Below are positions 1 through 9,269 of a stretch of DNA of 64,000 nucleotides, piece after piece. Each line of letters starts with the position of its first letter. The first letter of the stretch is position 1. Under the pieces are notes generated by a model. It was not told where the DNA came from, ran no database searches, and saw nothing but the letters and a program-made list of their open reading frames with translations. The position numbers and the translations under genes were made by a program. Source of the stretch: Mycolicibacterium parafortuitum (GTDB lineage: Bacteria > Actinomycetota > Actinomycetes > Mycobacteriales > Mycobacteriaceae); NCBI RefSeq assembly GCF_002086815.1, contig NZ_MVID01000036.1:1-64000 (forward strand), in the 5' to 3' direction.

Positions 1-240
1 ACTGGCATCAAAAAACAACCCACCCCTAAACGGGAAAAAGAGGCGGATCAAAAAAACAACAAACAAAAACCACCAAACACACTATTGAGTTCTCAAACAA
101 CACGCCCCAGTCTGGCCGCGCAAGAAATCCCCGGCTAAAAGCCGTGGTCTCTGTGCGGACAGTAGAGGATGTTCACCGAAGTGAACTTCCCTCTGGAGGC
201 CGCCGCGCTCTCCGGGTTTCTGGCCCGTGTCGCAGCGACT
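1..240 (-). other. rrnB leader (pre-16S rRNA) with antitermination box; 16S gene lies beyond base 1
   Basis: Read on the minus strand, this is the transcribed leader of an rRNA operon placed just downstream of tyrS. It carries the mycobacterial pre-rRNA element GTTGTTTGAGAACTCAATAG (boxA-type antitermination region, about 81-102), a small hairpin CGGCT-AAA-AGCCG at 132-144, and then T/G-rich sequence running toward the 16S gene. The window ends before the start of mature 16S rRNA. Placement after tyrS is known for rrnB of fast-growing mycobacteria; slow growers have only rrnA, after murA. The function is inferred from these motifs, not from a visible rRNA gene. Confidence 0.85.
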
Positions 241-245
241 CGGTA

Positions 246-274
246 AAGTTACGTCAGGGATAACTCAGAGTCAA
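246..274 (-). promoter_or_regulatory. rrnB promoter, single P1-type
   Basis: On the minus strand TTGACT (269-274) and TAACTT (246-251) are separated by exactly 17 bases. This is a close match to mycobacterial sigma-A rRNA promoters, and transcription would start near 238-240. It lies about 80 bases past the tyrS stop. I see no second promoter of similar quality before the leader box, in keeping with the single promoter known for rrnB in fast growers. Confidence 0.8.
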
Positions 275-352
275 ATCGCCTGGTAGAGCCGGTTTTTGAA
301 CCGCGACCATGACGCCGCCGGGACGCCACCAGACGCCTGCCGGTTCCCGCCC

Positions 353-1630
353 TCATCCAACGCGCTCGACCCCGGCGATATTCCGCTTGCCCCGCCGCAG
401 CACCAGCCACCGGCCGTGCAGGAAGTCCGATGGTTGCGGAACCCAGTCGTCACGGTCGATCTTCACGTTGTTGACGTACGCCCCGCCTTCGGCGACGGTC
501 CGCCGCGCGGCGCCCTTACTCGCCGACAGCCCGGTGGCGACCAGGAGATCGACGATCGAGTCGGGACCCCCGGGTTCCAGCTGTGCGACCGATGCCTCCC
601 GGACCGCGCCGGCCAACGTCGCCTCGTCAAGATCGGCGAGCTCGGCCCGGCCGAACAGGGCCTGGCTGGCGAGTTCGACCGCGGCGGTCGCGTCCTCGCC
701 GTGCACCAGGTTGGTCAGCTCCCGCGCGAGGCGGCGCTGAGCAGCGCGTTCGTGCGGCCGCTCCGCGGTGGCCTGCTCCAGGTCGGCCAACTCGTCGGCG
801 GTCAGGAACGTGAACCACCGCAGATACGGGATCACGTCGGCATCCGCGGTGTTGATGAAGTACTGGTACCAGGCGTACGGGCTGGTCATCTCGGGGTCGA
901 GCCACAGACTGCCGCCGCCGGTCGACTTCCCGAACTTCTTCCCCTCGGAGTCCGTGACCAGCGGCGTCGTCATCGCGTGCACCGAGGCGCCGGCTTTCTG
1001 CCGCACCAACCGCACCCCGGCGATGATGTTGCCCCACTGGTCCGAGCCGCCGATCTGCAGCGTGCAGCCGTACCGCTGATGCAACTCCACGTAGTCGTTG
1101 GCCTGCAGCAGCATGTAGCTGAACTCGGTGTAGGAGATGCCGTCCCCCTCCAGCCTGCGCCGGACGGTGTCGCGGTCCAACATCACATTTACCGAGAAGT
1201 ACTTACCGACGTCACGCAGGAACTCGATGGCCGACAGCTCAGCCGTCCACGACAGGTTGTCGGCGATCACGGCGCCGGTTGGGGATTCGTCGAACTCCAC
1301 GAAGCGCTCGAGCTGACCGCGGATGCGCCCGGCCCAGTCGGCGACAGTGTCGGCGGTGTTCAGGGTGCGCTCCCCCACATCGCGCGGGTCACCGATCATT
1401 CCGGTGGCGCCGCCGGCGAGGACGATCGGCCGGTGCCCGGCCTGCTGGAACCGGCGCAGGGTCAGCAGCGGGATCAGATGCCCGGCGTGCAGGCTCGGCG
1501 CGGTCGGATCGAAACCGGAGTAGACGGTGATCGGGCCGGCGGCGAGCGCCTCGGCCAGCGCGTCACGGTCGGTGGACTGGGCGACCAGTCCACGCCATTC
1601 CAACTCGTCCAGGATGTCCGGCGTGCTCAT
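353..1630 (-). CDS. tyrS: Tyrosyl-tRNA synthetase
   Basis: A 425-residue class I tyrosyl-tRNA synthetase that charges tRNA-Tyr in the cytoplasm. The Rossmann catalytic core carries the HIGH-type signature as HAGH (about residues 48-51), in the context SGFDPTAPSLHAGH, and the KMSKS-type loop as KFGKS (about residue 234). The C-terminal S4-like RNA-binding domain includes the segment SKGAARRTVAEGGAYVNN. The length is normal for bacterial TyrRS. The ATG follows an A/G-rich GGAAAGATCGGGG. It is the last gene of a run of minus-strand genes starting with mpg 18 bases upstream, and is followed by the rrnB promoter. Confidence 0.97.
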   Translation of the reverse strand: MSTPDILDELEWRGLVAQSTDRDALAEALAAGPITVYSGFDPTAPSLHAGHLIPLLTLRRFQQAGHRPIVLAGGATGMIGDPRDVGERTLNTADTVADWAGRIRGQLERFVEFDESPTGAVIADNLSWTAELSAIEFLRDVGKYFSVNVMLDRDTVRRRLEGDGISYTEFSYMLLQANDYVELHQRYGCTLQIGGSDQWGNIIAGVRLVRQKAGASVHAMTTPLVTDSEGKKFGKSTGGGSLWLDPEMTSPYAWYQYFINTADADVIPYLRWFTFLTADELADLEQATAERPHERAAQRRLARELTNLVHGEDATAAVELASQALFGRAELADLDEATLAGAVREASVAQLEPGGPDSIVDLLVATGLSASKGAARRTVAEGGAYVNNVKIDRDDWVPQPSDFLHGRWLVLRRGKRNIAGVERVG

Positions 1631-1648
1631 GGCCCCGATCTTTCCGTA

Positions 1649-2260
1649 CTAGTCGCTCTCCCCCGGAGCCGGTGCCCGCGGGCTGCGCCGATACGCCGAC
1701 ACCTCGGGGTGACCGGGAAGCCACATCCGCCACGGCCGGTCGGCCGCCTTGCTGACCCCGACCCGCGGGCCGGCGTCCCCGACCCGCAGTTCGCCGAGCC
1801 TCAGCCGCACCGGGGATCGCGGATCGAACAGGTCGGTCCCGTTGTCGTCCATGGTGATGCCCAACGCCGAGCACAGATTGCCTGGTCCGCGCGCCAACCC
1901 GGATTCGCGCACCGCCGCACCCCGTCGGGACCAGGCCACATCGAGGCCGGTGTCGACGACCGCCGCGCGGAGCAAGACCGCTGCGGCGACGCCGTCGGAG
2001 GCACATACAACGTTCGCGCACACATGGATGCCGTGGCTTCGATAGGTGTAGAGCCGACCGGGCGGACCGAACATCACCGAGTTACGCAGCCCGGGGCCCC
2101 GGTACGAGTGGGCGGCCGCATCCGGCCACGGACCGTCGGCGGGGCCGCCGTAGGCCTCCACCTCGACGACCGTCGCTGTCACACCGCGGCCGGTCAACTC
2201 GGCACCGAGCAACAGACGCGCCGCACTGAGCGGATCGATCTCCAGGTCCGCGGAACTCAT
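1649..2260 (-). CDS. mpg: DNA-3-methyladenine glycosylase (AAG/Mpg family)
   Basis: A 203-residue monofunctional DNA glycosylase of the AAG family that removes alkylated purines at the first step of base-excision repair. Family motifs are clear: VVEVEAYGGPADGPWPDAAAH with the catalytic Glu near residue 33, then MFGPPGRLYTYRSHGIHVCANVV, and the C-terminal GVSKAADRPWRMW. The ATG start at 2260 gives a complete domain. It lies between a Trm112-like gene and tyrS, as the mpg-tyrS pair (Rv1688-Rv1689) does in M. tuberculosis. Confidence 0.94.
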   Translation of the reverse strand: MSSADLEIDPLSAARLLLGAELTGRGVTATVVEVEAYGGPADGPWPDAAAHSYRGPGLRNSVMFGPPGRLYTYRSHGIHVCANVVCASDGVAAAVLLRAAVVDTGLDVAWSRRGAAVRESGLARGPGNLCSALGITMDDNGTDLFDPRSPVRLRLGELRVGDAGPRVGVSKAADRPWRMWLPGHPEVSAYRRSPRAPAPGESD

Positions 2261-2280
2261 CGAGAGGCGGAACCGCCCGG

Positions 2281-2487
2281 TTACGACTGTTCGGCAGCGG
2301 CGACAAGGCGCCGGTGCTCGTCATCGTCGACCGAGACGGCCTCGTCGATGAGCAGCACCGGGATTCCGTCGTCGATGCGGTACTTCCGCTTCAGCCTCGG
2401 GTTGTACAGGCATCCGTCGACCGCCAGCAGTGGCCCGCGGTCCTGCGGGCAGACCAGGATGGCGAGCAACGTGTCATCGAGCGCCAT
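2281..2487 (-). CDS. Trm112/UPF0434 family small protein
   Basis: A 68-residue protein starting MALDDTLLAILVCPQDRGPL and containing YRIDDGIPVLLIDEA, both typical of Trm112-like zinc-ribbon proteins. The second metal-binding cysteine pair is absent: only Cys13 and a Cys at position 26 are visible, so zinc binding is uncertain. In other organisms Trm112 activates methyltransferases; no bacterial partner can be assigned here. The start lies 3 bases after the stop of the exported-protein gene, so the two are probably cotranscribed. It corresponds to the Rv1684 position in M. tuberculosis. Confidence 0.85.
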   Translation of the reverse strand: MALDDTLLAILVCPQDRGPLLAVDGCLYNPRLKRKYRIDDGIPVLLIDEAVSVDDDEHRRLVAAAEQS

Positions 2488-2490
2488 CGG

Positions 2491-3027
2491 TCAGCGACCG
2501 GGCATCGGGAAAATGGTCTCGCCGCCCTGCTGCATCGGATTACCGGGAGACCAGGCCGGCGAACCCATGCCGCCACCGGGGCTGCCCGGCGTGGCGACCG
2601 GCGGTGCACCGCCGCCCGACGGCATCTGGTTCGCCCCCTGCGCCATCACCTTGCGCTGGTAGATCAGCGTGGACTGAAGCGCGTCGATCAGCGGCTTCTG
2701 GTTCGGGCGGGCGTCGAGCCCGGCGAGCAAGGCCTGGGTGTTGGCGACCGACGGACGGATGCCGCGCTTGCGCAGCGTCATCACCTGCTCGATCAGCTTC
2801 GACACCTGGCCGCCGCTGGCTCCGGTCTGGTACTCCTGCGAGATCGCCATCAGCACCTGGTCGGGGTTGACCCGCGGGGGCGGCGGGACCTCGGCCTTGG
2901 TGGTCGGCTGCGCGGCCGCGAGCGGCGCGATGCCGGTGACCGTGCCGAAGGCCAGAGCGGCACCGAGGACTGCCCCCGCCGCGATGCGGGGCAGAGACAC
3001 ACCGTCGGTGCTGTTGTGCGAAGTCAT
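2491..3027 (-). CDS. Small exported protein, Pro/Gly-rich C terminus, unknown function
   Basis: A 178-residue protein with a Sec-type signal peptide: a hydrophobic stretch at about residues 13-38 ending in APLAAAQ, which suggests cleavage after LAAA. The mature part has a helical segment (about 50-125) followed by a Gly/Pro/Met-rich tail (SGGGAPPVATPGSPGGGMG) and ends FPMPGR. There is no lipobox or second membrane segment. A good ribosome binding site, TGGAGG, lies 6 bases before the ATG, and a possible -10 TACGCT is at 3064-3069. I do not recognise a defined family; the protein looks mycobacterium-specific. Confidence 0.85.
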   Translation of the reverse strand: MTSHNSTDGVSLPRIAAGAVLGAALAFGTVTGIAPLAAAQPTTKAEVPPPPRVNPDQVLMAISQEYQTGASGGQVSKLIEQVMTLRKRGIRPSVANTQALLAGLDARPNQKPLIDALQSTLIYQRKVMAQGANQMPSGGGAPPVATPGSPGGGMGSPAWSPGNPMQQGGETIFPMPGR

Positions 3028-3091
3028 TCAATCCTCCAGCGCGTTGGGGCAGCCGACCCGGCGAGCGTAACAGTGCGCGTCGGGCCCGGCA

Positions 3092-6070
3092 TCACTGTGA
3101 AGTGCCCGCGAGCTCGCTGCGCACGGCAACGGTCAACCGCTTGTACCGATGGGTATCGGGGTCCAGGTACCAGGCGTTACGCGACGCTCTCGGCAGGCCC
3201 TTCTTCTGCAGCGGCCCGGCCAGCGGCCGGAACGTCGCGGTCAGCGTCATGTCCGGGGCGACGTGCACGATGTCGGGCGGTGACCCGACCGGAAGGTCGG
3301 CCAGCGCCTCCGACAGGTCCGCCGACGGGACGCTTCCGCCGGGTCGCAGCGCCAGCGCCGTGACGGCCAGCGTCCTGCCGTTGCTCTGCACCTCATAGGT
3401 GACCGCCATGTCGACCGCGTCCAGCCTGCCGACGGCGTCGTTGACCGTCGCGGCGAACACCACCCCCCGCGGGGTGCGGATCACCGCTGCGCGGTTGTCG
3501 ACCAGCCAGTAGTCGCCGTCCTCGTCGCGGCGGAACAGGTACTCGGTGGACACCCAGGTGTCCGCGGGCGCGAACACGCCCCGCTTCACCGACGCCAACG
3601 GGTCGACCGGCCCGCGCGGGTGAGCCAGCAGCACACCCACCTCGCCGACGTCCGCGCGCCGGACGAACCCCTGCTTGTCTTCGAGGATCAGGTTGTCCTC
3701 GGGGTCGTAGGCGGCCAGCGCGATCTCCCCGCCGCCGGGCAGCGGCCTGCCCTTGCTGCCGATCTTGGCGCCCTTGACGTTGGCGAGCACGGCCTGGCCG
3801 TCGGTGGTCGCGAAGAACTCGACGACGTTCGCCGGGGCGAACACGTCCACGACGCGCTGCCACAGCCCGGCGGGCATACCGGCGCCGATGAACAGCCGCA
3901 TGGGATGGTTGCCGTTGAGCGAGAAGCCCGGATCGTCGATGACCTCGCGCAGCATCGCCCACGTATAGGACACGACGGTGACGCCGTACTGACGGATCTC
4001 CTGGACGAAGCGGTCGGGGCGCAGTTCGCGCGACAACGCGATGCGGGAGCCGCCGACGACCGCGCCGCCGAGGCTGACCAGCAGCCCGGACTGGTGATGC
4101 AGCGGCGTCAGGCAGTAGACCGTGTCGTTACGGCTCAGGTTGGCCGCCGACGCGGTGCCGAACGCCGACAGCGCCCACCGGTAGTTGGTGATCTGGCGGG
4201 CGACGAGTTCGCCGCTGACCGTGCTGAACCCGATGAACGCCAGGTCCCGCGCCAGACCGGGATTGGGCCGGTACCAGCCGGGCAGTTCGACGCGGTCGGG
4301 GTCGATCTTCTCCATGTCGATGATCTGCGCGCGGGCACCGGACTCCGGCACGTCCAGGTCGCGGGATTCGCCGCCACCGAGCACGAGCACCCGCATGTCC
4401 AGTGCGCTGGCCGCGGCGAGGTGGGTGGGGTCGGCGATGATCTCGGTGACCGCGCCCAGGCGCGCGGCCTCGGCCAGGTCCGCGTCGGGCGGCATCAGCA
4501 CCGCCACGGCACCGAGCCGGGACAGTGCCGCGATCGCGACCAGCGCGCTGGGCCGGGTCTCCATCAGCACACCGACGCGCGCGCCCTGCCGGACACCGAC
4601 CTCGATCAGGCCGCGCACCACGTTGTTCACGCGGCGGTCGACCGCCTCGATGGTGTGCACCCGCCCGTCGAACAGCAGTCCCTCGTTGTGCGGCATGTCG
4701 CGAGCCTGCTCGGTCATGATGCGGCCCAGCGAGATCCTGGTGTGGTCGTTGACCTGTCCCAGACGGGCCAGCCGTGGCAGCGTGCGTGCGGTCTCGACGG
4801 CCAGGGTGCGGGCGGACCGGTTCGCCGCGACCAGCGCGTCGGCGGCCGACTTAGCCAGGGTCAGCGCCATCTCGGTGGCCGCCGCGGTGCTGTGCGCCAG
4901 CCGCGACGCGAGCGTCACGCCGCTCTCGGACGGCGCGGACGGCTGCACCGGCATCGGCGACACACCCTCGGGCATCGGGCCGCCGCTGTCGAGCCAGCGC
5001 ACCCAGTCGGCGACGGTGGGCCAGGTCTGGGTGCTGGCCTTGGATCCGACGACCAGACCGAAATGCCCTGCGCGGATCAGGAATTCGTAGACGTCCGCTT
5101 TCGGTGCGGCCCTCTTGATGCCGCGCACCGACGCCGGCTGACCGATGTCGTCGACCTCACCGATGACAGCCAGAACCGGGATGTCGATGTCGGAGAGCGT
5201 GACCAGGTCACCGTGGATCGCGAAGCCGCCGCTCATCATCCGGTTGTGGGCGATGAACTGTTTGAGCAGCTCCGAGATCGCCGGGCCCGACCAGGCGATC
5301 CAGCCGTCGGACGCGAGGAACCGGCGCTGCTGCTCCCGCGGCAGCAATGCCTCCCGGTCGTGCAGCTGGCGCAGGAAGTCGATGCGCGACTGGGCCGTCT
5401 TGACCGGGTCGAGCATCTGGAATCCGGTGCGCGCCAACCAGCCCGGAATGTCGATCCGGCTGAACACGTGGTCGGCCATGAAGTCCGCGGCCGCCGGTGC
5501 GATGCTCGCCGGCAGGTTCATCGGCAGCGCGGCCAGCGTGTCGACCGGCGAACCGAACGCGACGATGCTGGCGAGGTCTTTGGACCGGCGGTACGCCGCG
5601 GTCTGGTAGGCGAACATCCCGCCCTGGGAGTAGCCGGCGAGGTGCACGTCGCGGCCCGTCACCGTCTTGACGGTGTCGATGGCCTCGCTCAGCCCCACGA
5701 TGTGGTCGGCGAGGGTGCGCTGCATCCCGCCCTCGATCTTGTCCGGCGAACCGAAGTCGATGACCCACGGGTCCACGCCGGCCCGGTGCAGGATGCCGAC
5801 GGCGCCGTCTTCGCGGGTGACGTCCCACATGTCGGCCGACATCATCATCGGGTGCACCATCAGCACCGGCGGTCCCGGCTTGGTGGCGCCCGGTCGCGAG
5901 TCCGGCGGGAAGTAGCGCCGCAGCCGGTACATCGGCACGCTCTCGATGATCTGGAACGGCGACGGCACGGCGCCGGTTTCGAGTCCGCCGTAGCGCAGCA
6001 CCTCGAGACCGTTCTGGGCCGTAGCGACCAATCGTCCTACCGGCTTGGTGATCGCCGAGAGGTCCACCAC
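3092..6070 (-). CDS. Bifunctional alpha/beta hydrolase - acyl-CoA synthetase fusion (Rv1683-like)
   Basis: A 992-residue fusion. Residues about 35-370 form a PhaC/lipase-like alpha/beta hydrolase with nucleophile elbow GYSQGG (Ser148) and a late histidine in AGHFGLVVG. Residues about 430-985 form an adenylating acyl-CoA synthetase of the FATP-like branch, recognised by the C-terminal block TATFRPLAGPLQKKGLPRA followed by YLDPDTHRYKRL. M. tuberculosis Rv1683 has the same architecture and length. Several adenylation signatures are eroded: the nucleotide loop reads FSTVSGELVARQ rather than TSGTTGxPK, and the later Y-G-x-T-E reads FATTDG, so ligase activity is doubtful. A role in lipid or triacylglycerol handling is an inference. 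The GTG start at 6070 has GGGGAG upstream. Confidence 0.9.
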   Translation of the reverse strand: MVDLSAITKPVGRLVATAQNGLEVLRYGGLETGAVPSPFQIIESVPMYRLRRYFPPDSRPGATKPGPPVLMVHPMMMSADMWDVTREDGAVGILHRAGVDPWVIDFGSPDKIEGGMQRTLADHIVGLSEAIDTVKTVTGRDVHLAGYSQGGMFAYQTAAYRRSKDLASIVAFGSPVDTLAALPMNLPASIAPAAADFMADHVFSRIDIPGWLARTGFQMLDPVKTAQSRIDFLRQLHDREALLPREQQRRFLASDGWIAWSGPAISELLKQFIAHNRMMSGGFAIHGDLVTLSDIDIPVLAVIGEVDDIGQPASVRGIKRAAPKADVYEFLIRAGHFGLVVGSKASTQTWPTVADWVRWLDSGGPMPEGVSPMPVQPSAPSESGVTLASRLAHSTAAATEMALTLAKSAADALVAANRSARTLAVETARTLPRLARLGQVNDHTRISLGRIMTEQARDMPHNEGLLFDGRVHTIEAVDRRVNNVVRGLIEVGVRQGARVGVLMETRPSALVAIAALSRLGAVAVLMPPDADLAEAARLGAVTEIIADPTHLAAASALDMRVLVLGGGESRDLDVPESGARAQIIDMEKIDPDRVELPGWYRPNPGLARDLAFIGFSTVSGELVARQITNYRWALSAFGTASAANLSRNDTVYCLTPLHHQSGLLVSLGGAVVGGSRIALSRELRPDRFVQEIRQYGVTVVSYTWAMLREVIDDPGFSLNGNHPMRLFIGAGMPAGLWQRVVDVFAPANVVEFFATTDGQAVLANVKGAKIGSKGRPLPGGGEIALAAYDPEDNLILEDKQGFVRRADVGEVGVLLAHPRGPVDPLASVKRGVFAPADTWVSTEYLFRRDEDGDYWLVDNRAAVIRTPRGVVFAATVNDAVGRLDAVDMAVTYEVQSNGRTLAVTALALRPGGSVPSADLSEALADLPVGSPPDIVHVAPDMTLTATFRPLAGPLQKKGLPRASRNAWYLDPDTHRYKRLTVAVRSELAGTSQ

Positions 6071-6167
6071 TGCACGCTCCCCACTTTGCTGTTCGCTCCA
6101 CCGATCGAGACCTGGTCATGATCGCACAGGGCCGACCGCCGGTTTCTGCTATCGACCGCGGGCCCAC

Positions 6168-6173
6168 TAGTCT
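6168..6173 (+). promoter_or_regulatory. Candidate -10 (TAGTCT) of the ABC-F gene
   Basis: TAGTCT ends 9 bases before the ATG at 6183. With no Shine-Dalgarno visible, the mRNA may be leaderless or have a leader of only 1-2 bases. The spacing is slightly long for a leaderless start, so this is tentative. Confidence 0.35.
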
Positions 6174-6182
6174 CGAAAATCG

Positions 6183-7982
6183 ATGGCACACCTGCTCGGG
6201 GGCGAGAACCTCCACCTGGAGTACCCCACCGGGGTGGTGTTCGATTCGGTGACCGTCGGCGTCAGCGACGGCGACCGGATCGGCATCGTGGGTCGAAACG
6301 GCGACGGCAAGTCCACCCTGCTGGGGTTGTTGACCGGCCAGATCGAACCGCACGGCGGACGGGTCACCCGCCGCGGCGGTGTGCGGGTCGGCGCGCTGGA
6401 CCAGTCCGACATCCTGGATCCCGACCGCACCGTCGGCTGGTCGCTGGTGGGTGGCCGCGCCGAGCACGAATGGGCCGGCGACGCCCGGATCCGCGACGTG
6501 ATCGGCGGTCTGGTCGCCGACATCCCGTTCGACGCACCTGTGGGCACGCTGTCGGGCGGGCAGCGCCGCCGGGTACAGCTGGCCGCGTTGCTGATCGACG
6601 AATGGGACGTCGTCGCGCTCGACGAGCCGACCAACCATCTCGACATCCAGGGCATCACCTGGCTCGCCGAACACCTCAAGCAGCGGTGGGCGCGCGGAAC
6701 GGGCGGGCTGCTGCTGGTCACCCACGACCGCTGGTTCCTCGACGAGGTCGCGACGGCCACCTGGGAGGTTCATCCGGGCGGCAGCGGCGTGCCGGGCAGC
6801 ATCGTCGAACCGTTCGAGGGCGGCTACGCGGCGTACGTGCTGCAGCGCGTCGAGCGGGACCGCCAGGCCGCGGCCGTGGAGGCCAAACGGCAGAACCTGA
6901 TGCGCAAAGAGCTCGCGTGGCTGCGTCGCGGACCGCCGGCCCGGACGTCGAAACCGAAGTTCCGCATCGACGCGGCCAACGCGCTGATCTCCGATGTCCC
7001 GCCGCTGCGCAACAGCGTCGAGCTGTCCCGTGCGGCGATGGCGCGCCTGGGCAAGGACGTCATCGACCTGCTCGACGTGTCGGTGACCTACCCCGGCGGC
7101 CGGGAAGTGTTGCGCGACATCGAATGGCGTATCGCCCCCGGTGAGCGCACCGGCATCCTCGGCGCCAACGGCGCCGGGAAGTCGACGCTGCTAGGCCTGA
7201 TCGCGGGCACCGTGACGCCGACGGCCGGCCGGGTCAAACGCGGTAAGACCGTGCAGCTGGCGGTGCTGGACCAGGAGTCGCGCGAGCTCGACGCGCTGGC
7301 CGGTGACATGGTGCGCGAGGTGCTCGGGCGGCTGCAGACCACCTACCAGATCGACGGCAAGGACGTCACCCCCGCGCAACTGCTGGAGCGCCTGGGCTTT
7401 CCGCGCGCGCACCTGTCGGCGCGGGTCGGTGAACTGTCCGGCGGGCAACGGCGGCGGCTGCAGTTGATGCTCGTGCTGCTGTCGGAGCCCAACGTGCTGG
7501 TGCTCGACGAGCCGACCAACGACGTCGACACCGACATGCTCACCGCGACCGAGGATCTGCTGGACTCCTGGCCCGGAACCCTGATCGTGGTCTCCCACGA
7601 CCGCTACCTGCTCGAGCGCATCACCGATCAGCAGTACGCGATCCTCGACGGACGGCTGCGCCACCTGCCCGGCGGCATCCCCGAGTATCTGCGGCTGACC
7701 GCCGACCGGCCCGAGCCCGCCGCGGCCCAAGCGAAACCCGCTGTCACAGAGCAGCTCTCGGGTGCCGAGCTGCGCAGCATCGAGAAGGAGATCTCGTCGG
7801 TCGACCGGTCGCTGGCCAAGCTCGCGGACCGCATCAGCGCCAAGCACGACGAGATGGCGCGCCACGACCAGTCGGACCATGTCGGTCTGGGTAAGCTCAC
7901 CGAAGAACTGCGTGAGCTCGAAACCCAGGTGGCCGAACAGGAGTCACGCTGGATCGAGCTCTCGGAGAGACTCGAGGGCTAG
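6183..7982 (+). CDS. ABC-F family ATPase (ribosome-associated)
   Basis: A 599-residue protein with two ABC ATPase cassettes and no membrane domain, the ABC-F arrangement. Cassette 1: Walker A GRNGDGKST (about 37-45), signature LSGGQRRRVQL, Walker B plus motif ALDEPTNHLD. Cassette 2: Walker A GANGAGKST, signature LSGGQRRRLQL, LVLDEPTNDVD. Between them lies the charged linker expected for ribosomal E-site contact, and the C terminus (about 520-599) is a charged coiled-coil. ABC-F proteins rescue or protect ribosomes; whether this one is a housekeeping factor or an antibiotic-resistance factor cannot be told from sequence. Its stop codon directly abuts the next ATG, so the two genes are coupled. 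Confidence 0.92.
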   Translation: MAHLLGGENLHLEYPTGVVFDSVTVGVSDGDRIGIVGRNGDGKSTLLGLLTGQIEPHGGRVTRRGGVRVGALDQSDILDPDRTVGWSLVGGRAEHEWAGDARIRDVIGGLVADIPFDAPVGTLSGGQRRRVQLAALLIDEWDVVALDEPTNHLDIQGITWLAEHLKQRWARGTGGLLLVTHDRWFLDEVATATWEVHPGGSGVPGSIVEPFEGGYAAYVLQRVERDRQAAAVEAKRQNLMRKELAWLRRGPPARTSKPKFRIDAANALISDVPPLRNSVELSRAAMARLGKDVIDLLDVSVTYPGGREVLRDIEWRIAPGERTGILGANGAGKSTLLGLIAGTVTPTAGRVKRGKTVQLAVLDQESRELDALAGDMVREVLGRLQTTYQIDGKDVTPAQLLERLGFPRAHLSARVGELSGGQRRRLQLMLVLLSEPNVLVLDEPTNDVDTDMLTATEDLLDSWPGTLIVVSHDRYLLERITDQQYAILDGRLRHLPGGIPEYLRLTADRPEPAAAQAKPAVTEQLSGAELRSIEKEISSVDRSLAKLADRISAKHDEMARHDQSDHVGLGKLTEELRELETQVAEQESRWIELSERLEG

Positions 7983-9269
7983 ATGACCTATCTGCTGCGG
8001 CCGTTCGTACTGTTCGTTCGATACTGGCCGCAGCTGGCCGCGTGTTATCTGCTCGGGCTGCTCGGCCGCCGCGGCGCCATCGAACTGGCGGCGTGGGCGG
8101 GCTGGGACAACGACGTGTGGGCGTCGCTGATCATGCCGCTGGCCGGCCTGTCCCGCCTGGGTTCGTATGTCGCGATGTTCTTCGTGCTGCGGCGGGCCAT
8201 CCCGGCGCTGGCCGCGGTGCCGTCGCGTTCCGCACGGAGCATCGACGTGTTCTCGACCGTCATCGTGCCGTTCTTCGCGATCTATCTCGCGTGGAAGATG
8301 TTCGCCGAGGACTGGATCGCGTTCGAGGCGCGCGCGCTCGACTACCGGATCGGCGACGCGATGACGTCCCCGGCCCCGACCGAACTGCATCCGGAGACGC
8401 TGCCGATCAGCAATCTGACCTGGGTGCTGATCCTGGCCGCGCTGGTGGCGCGGTACGTGCTGAGTATGGTCAAGGACCGGCTGCCGGGATGGATGATCGG
8501 CGTCCGGGTCTACGTGGACACCCTGTGGGTGTTCCTCGGTGTCAGCTTCGCCGCCAGCAAGGACCTGACGTTCTTCCTCAATCCCACCGGATGGCTCTCC
8601 GAGCGGCGGATCGTGGTCTGGTTCAACGAGACCCGTGCGGGCCTGTTCTCGTATCTGGGACCGCTCGACGCGGTCTGGGACGCCATGATGTGGGCGGTAC
8701 GCACCGTGTTCGGCGGCGCGACGATACCGCTGCTGTGGCTCGCGGTCGCGGCGATCGTCTACGGGGTCACCGCGCCCCGGGACTGGCGGGGAGCCGCGCG
8801 CCGCGTGGCCGGCCAGCGCGCCGACTGGGTCTTCGAACGCACCGCCGGGCGGCAGAAGCGGGTCCGGGAACGGTGGTCGCGGCTGCCCGAGGTGCACCGC
8901 GCGGACGCCCGGGACTGGTTCGTGTCGAAACTGGGCAACTACCGGACCATCACCGACGCCGCTCGACTGATCCTGCACGGCGGGGTGCTGGCGTTGTCGT
9001 TGTACGTCCTCGGATATCTCGGTCTGGCGTGGCTGGACATGGCGGGCAGTTTCTACCGTCCCGAGATGCGGGCCGGATATCTCTTCCGGGGCGCGGCCGA
9101 ACTGTTCGGCCCGAACCCTCTGGCGTTCTGGAACTTCGCGCAACCGGTGCTGGTCCTGATATCCCACCTGATCGTCGAGCCGCTCCGGGTGTGCCTGATC
9201 GCGTCGACCGTCGCCTACTGCCTGGAGAACGTGCGGCCGAGCGCACCTACAGCAGCATCCGCACCGTGA
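7983..9269 (+). CDS. Polytopic membrane protein, unknown function
   Basis: A 428-residue protein with about seven hydrophobic segments (roughly 5-30, 55-78, 90-110, 140-162, 178-198, 248-270, 330-352) and a longer soluble stretch at about 270-325 rich in Arg and Trp. It begins MTYLLRPFVLFVRYWPQL. No recognised transporter or enzyme signature is visible. The ATG follows the ABC-F stop with no gap, so translation is probably coupled. Its last 23 bases overlap the end of a convergent gene. It may be functionally tied to that gene set of membrane-anchored proteins, but this is inference from position only. Confidence 0.85.
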   Translation: MTYLLRPFVLFVRYWPQLAACYLLGLLGRRGAIELAAWAGWDNDVWASLIMPLAGLSRLGSYVAMFFVLRRAIPALAAVPSRSARSIDVFSTVIVPFFAIYLAWKMFAEDWIAFEARALDYRIGDAMTSPAPTELHPETLPISNLTWVLILAALVARYVLSMVKDRLPGWMIGVRVYVDTLWVFLGVSFAASKDLTFFLNPTGWLSERRIVVWFNETRAGLFSYLGPLDAVWDAMMWAVRTVFGGATIPLLWLAVAAIVYGVTAPRDWRGAARRVAGQRADWVFERTAGRQKRVRERWSRLPEVHRADARDWFVSKLGNYRTITDAARLILHGGVLALSLYVLGYLGLAWLDMAGSFYRPEMRAGYLFRGAAELFGPNPLAFWNFAQPVLVLISHLIVEPLRVCLIASTVAYCLENVRPSAPTAASAP

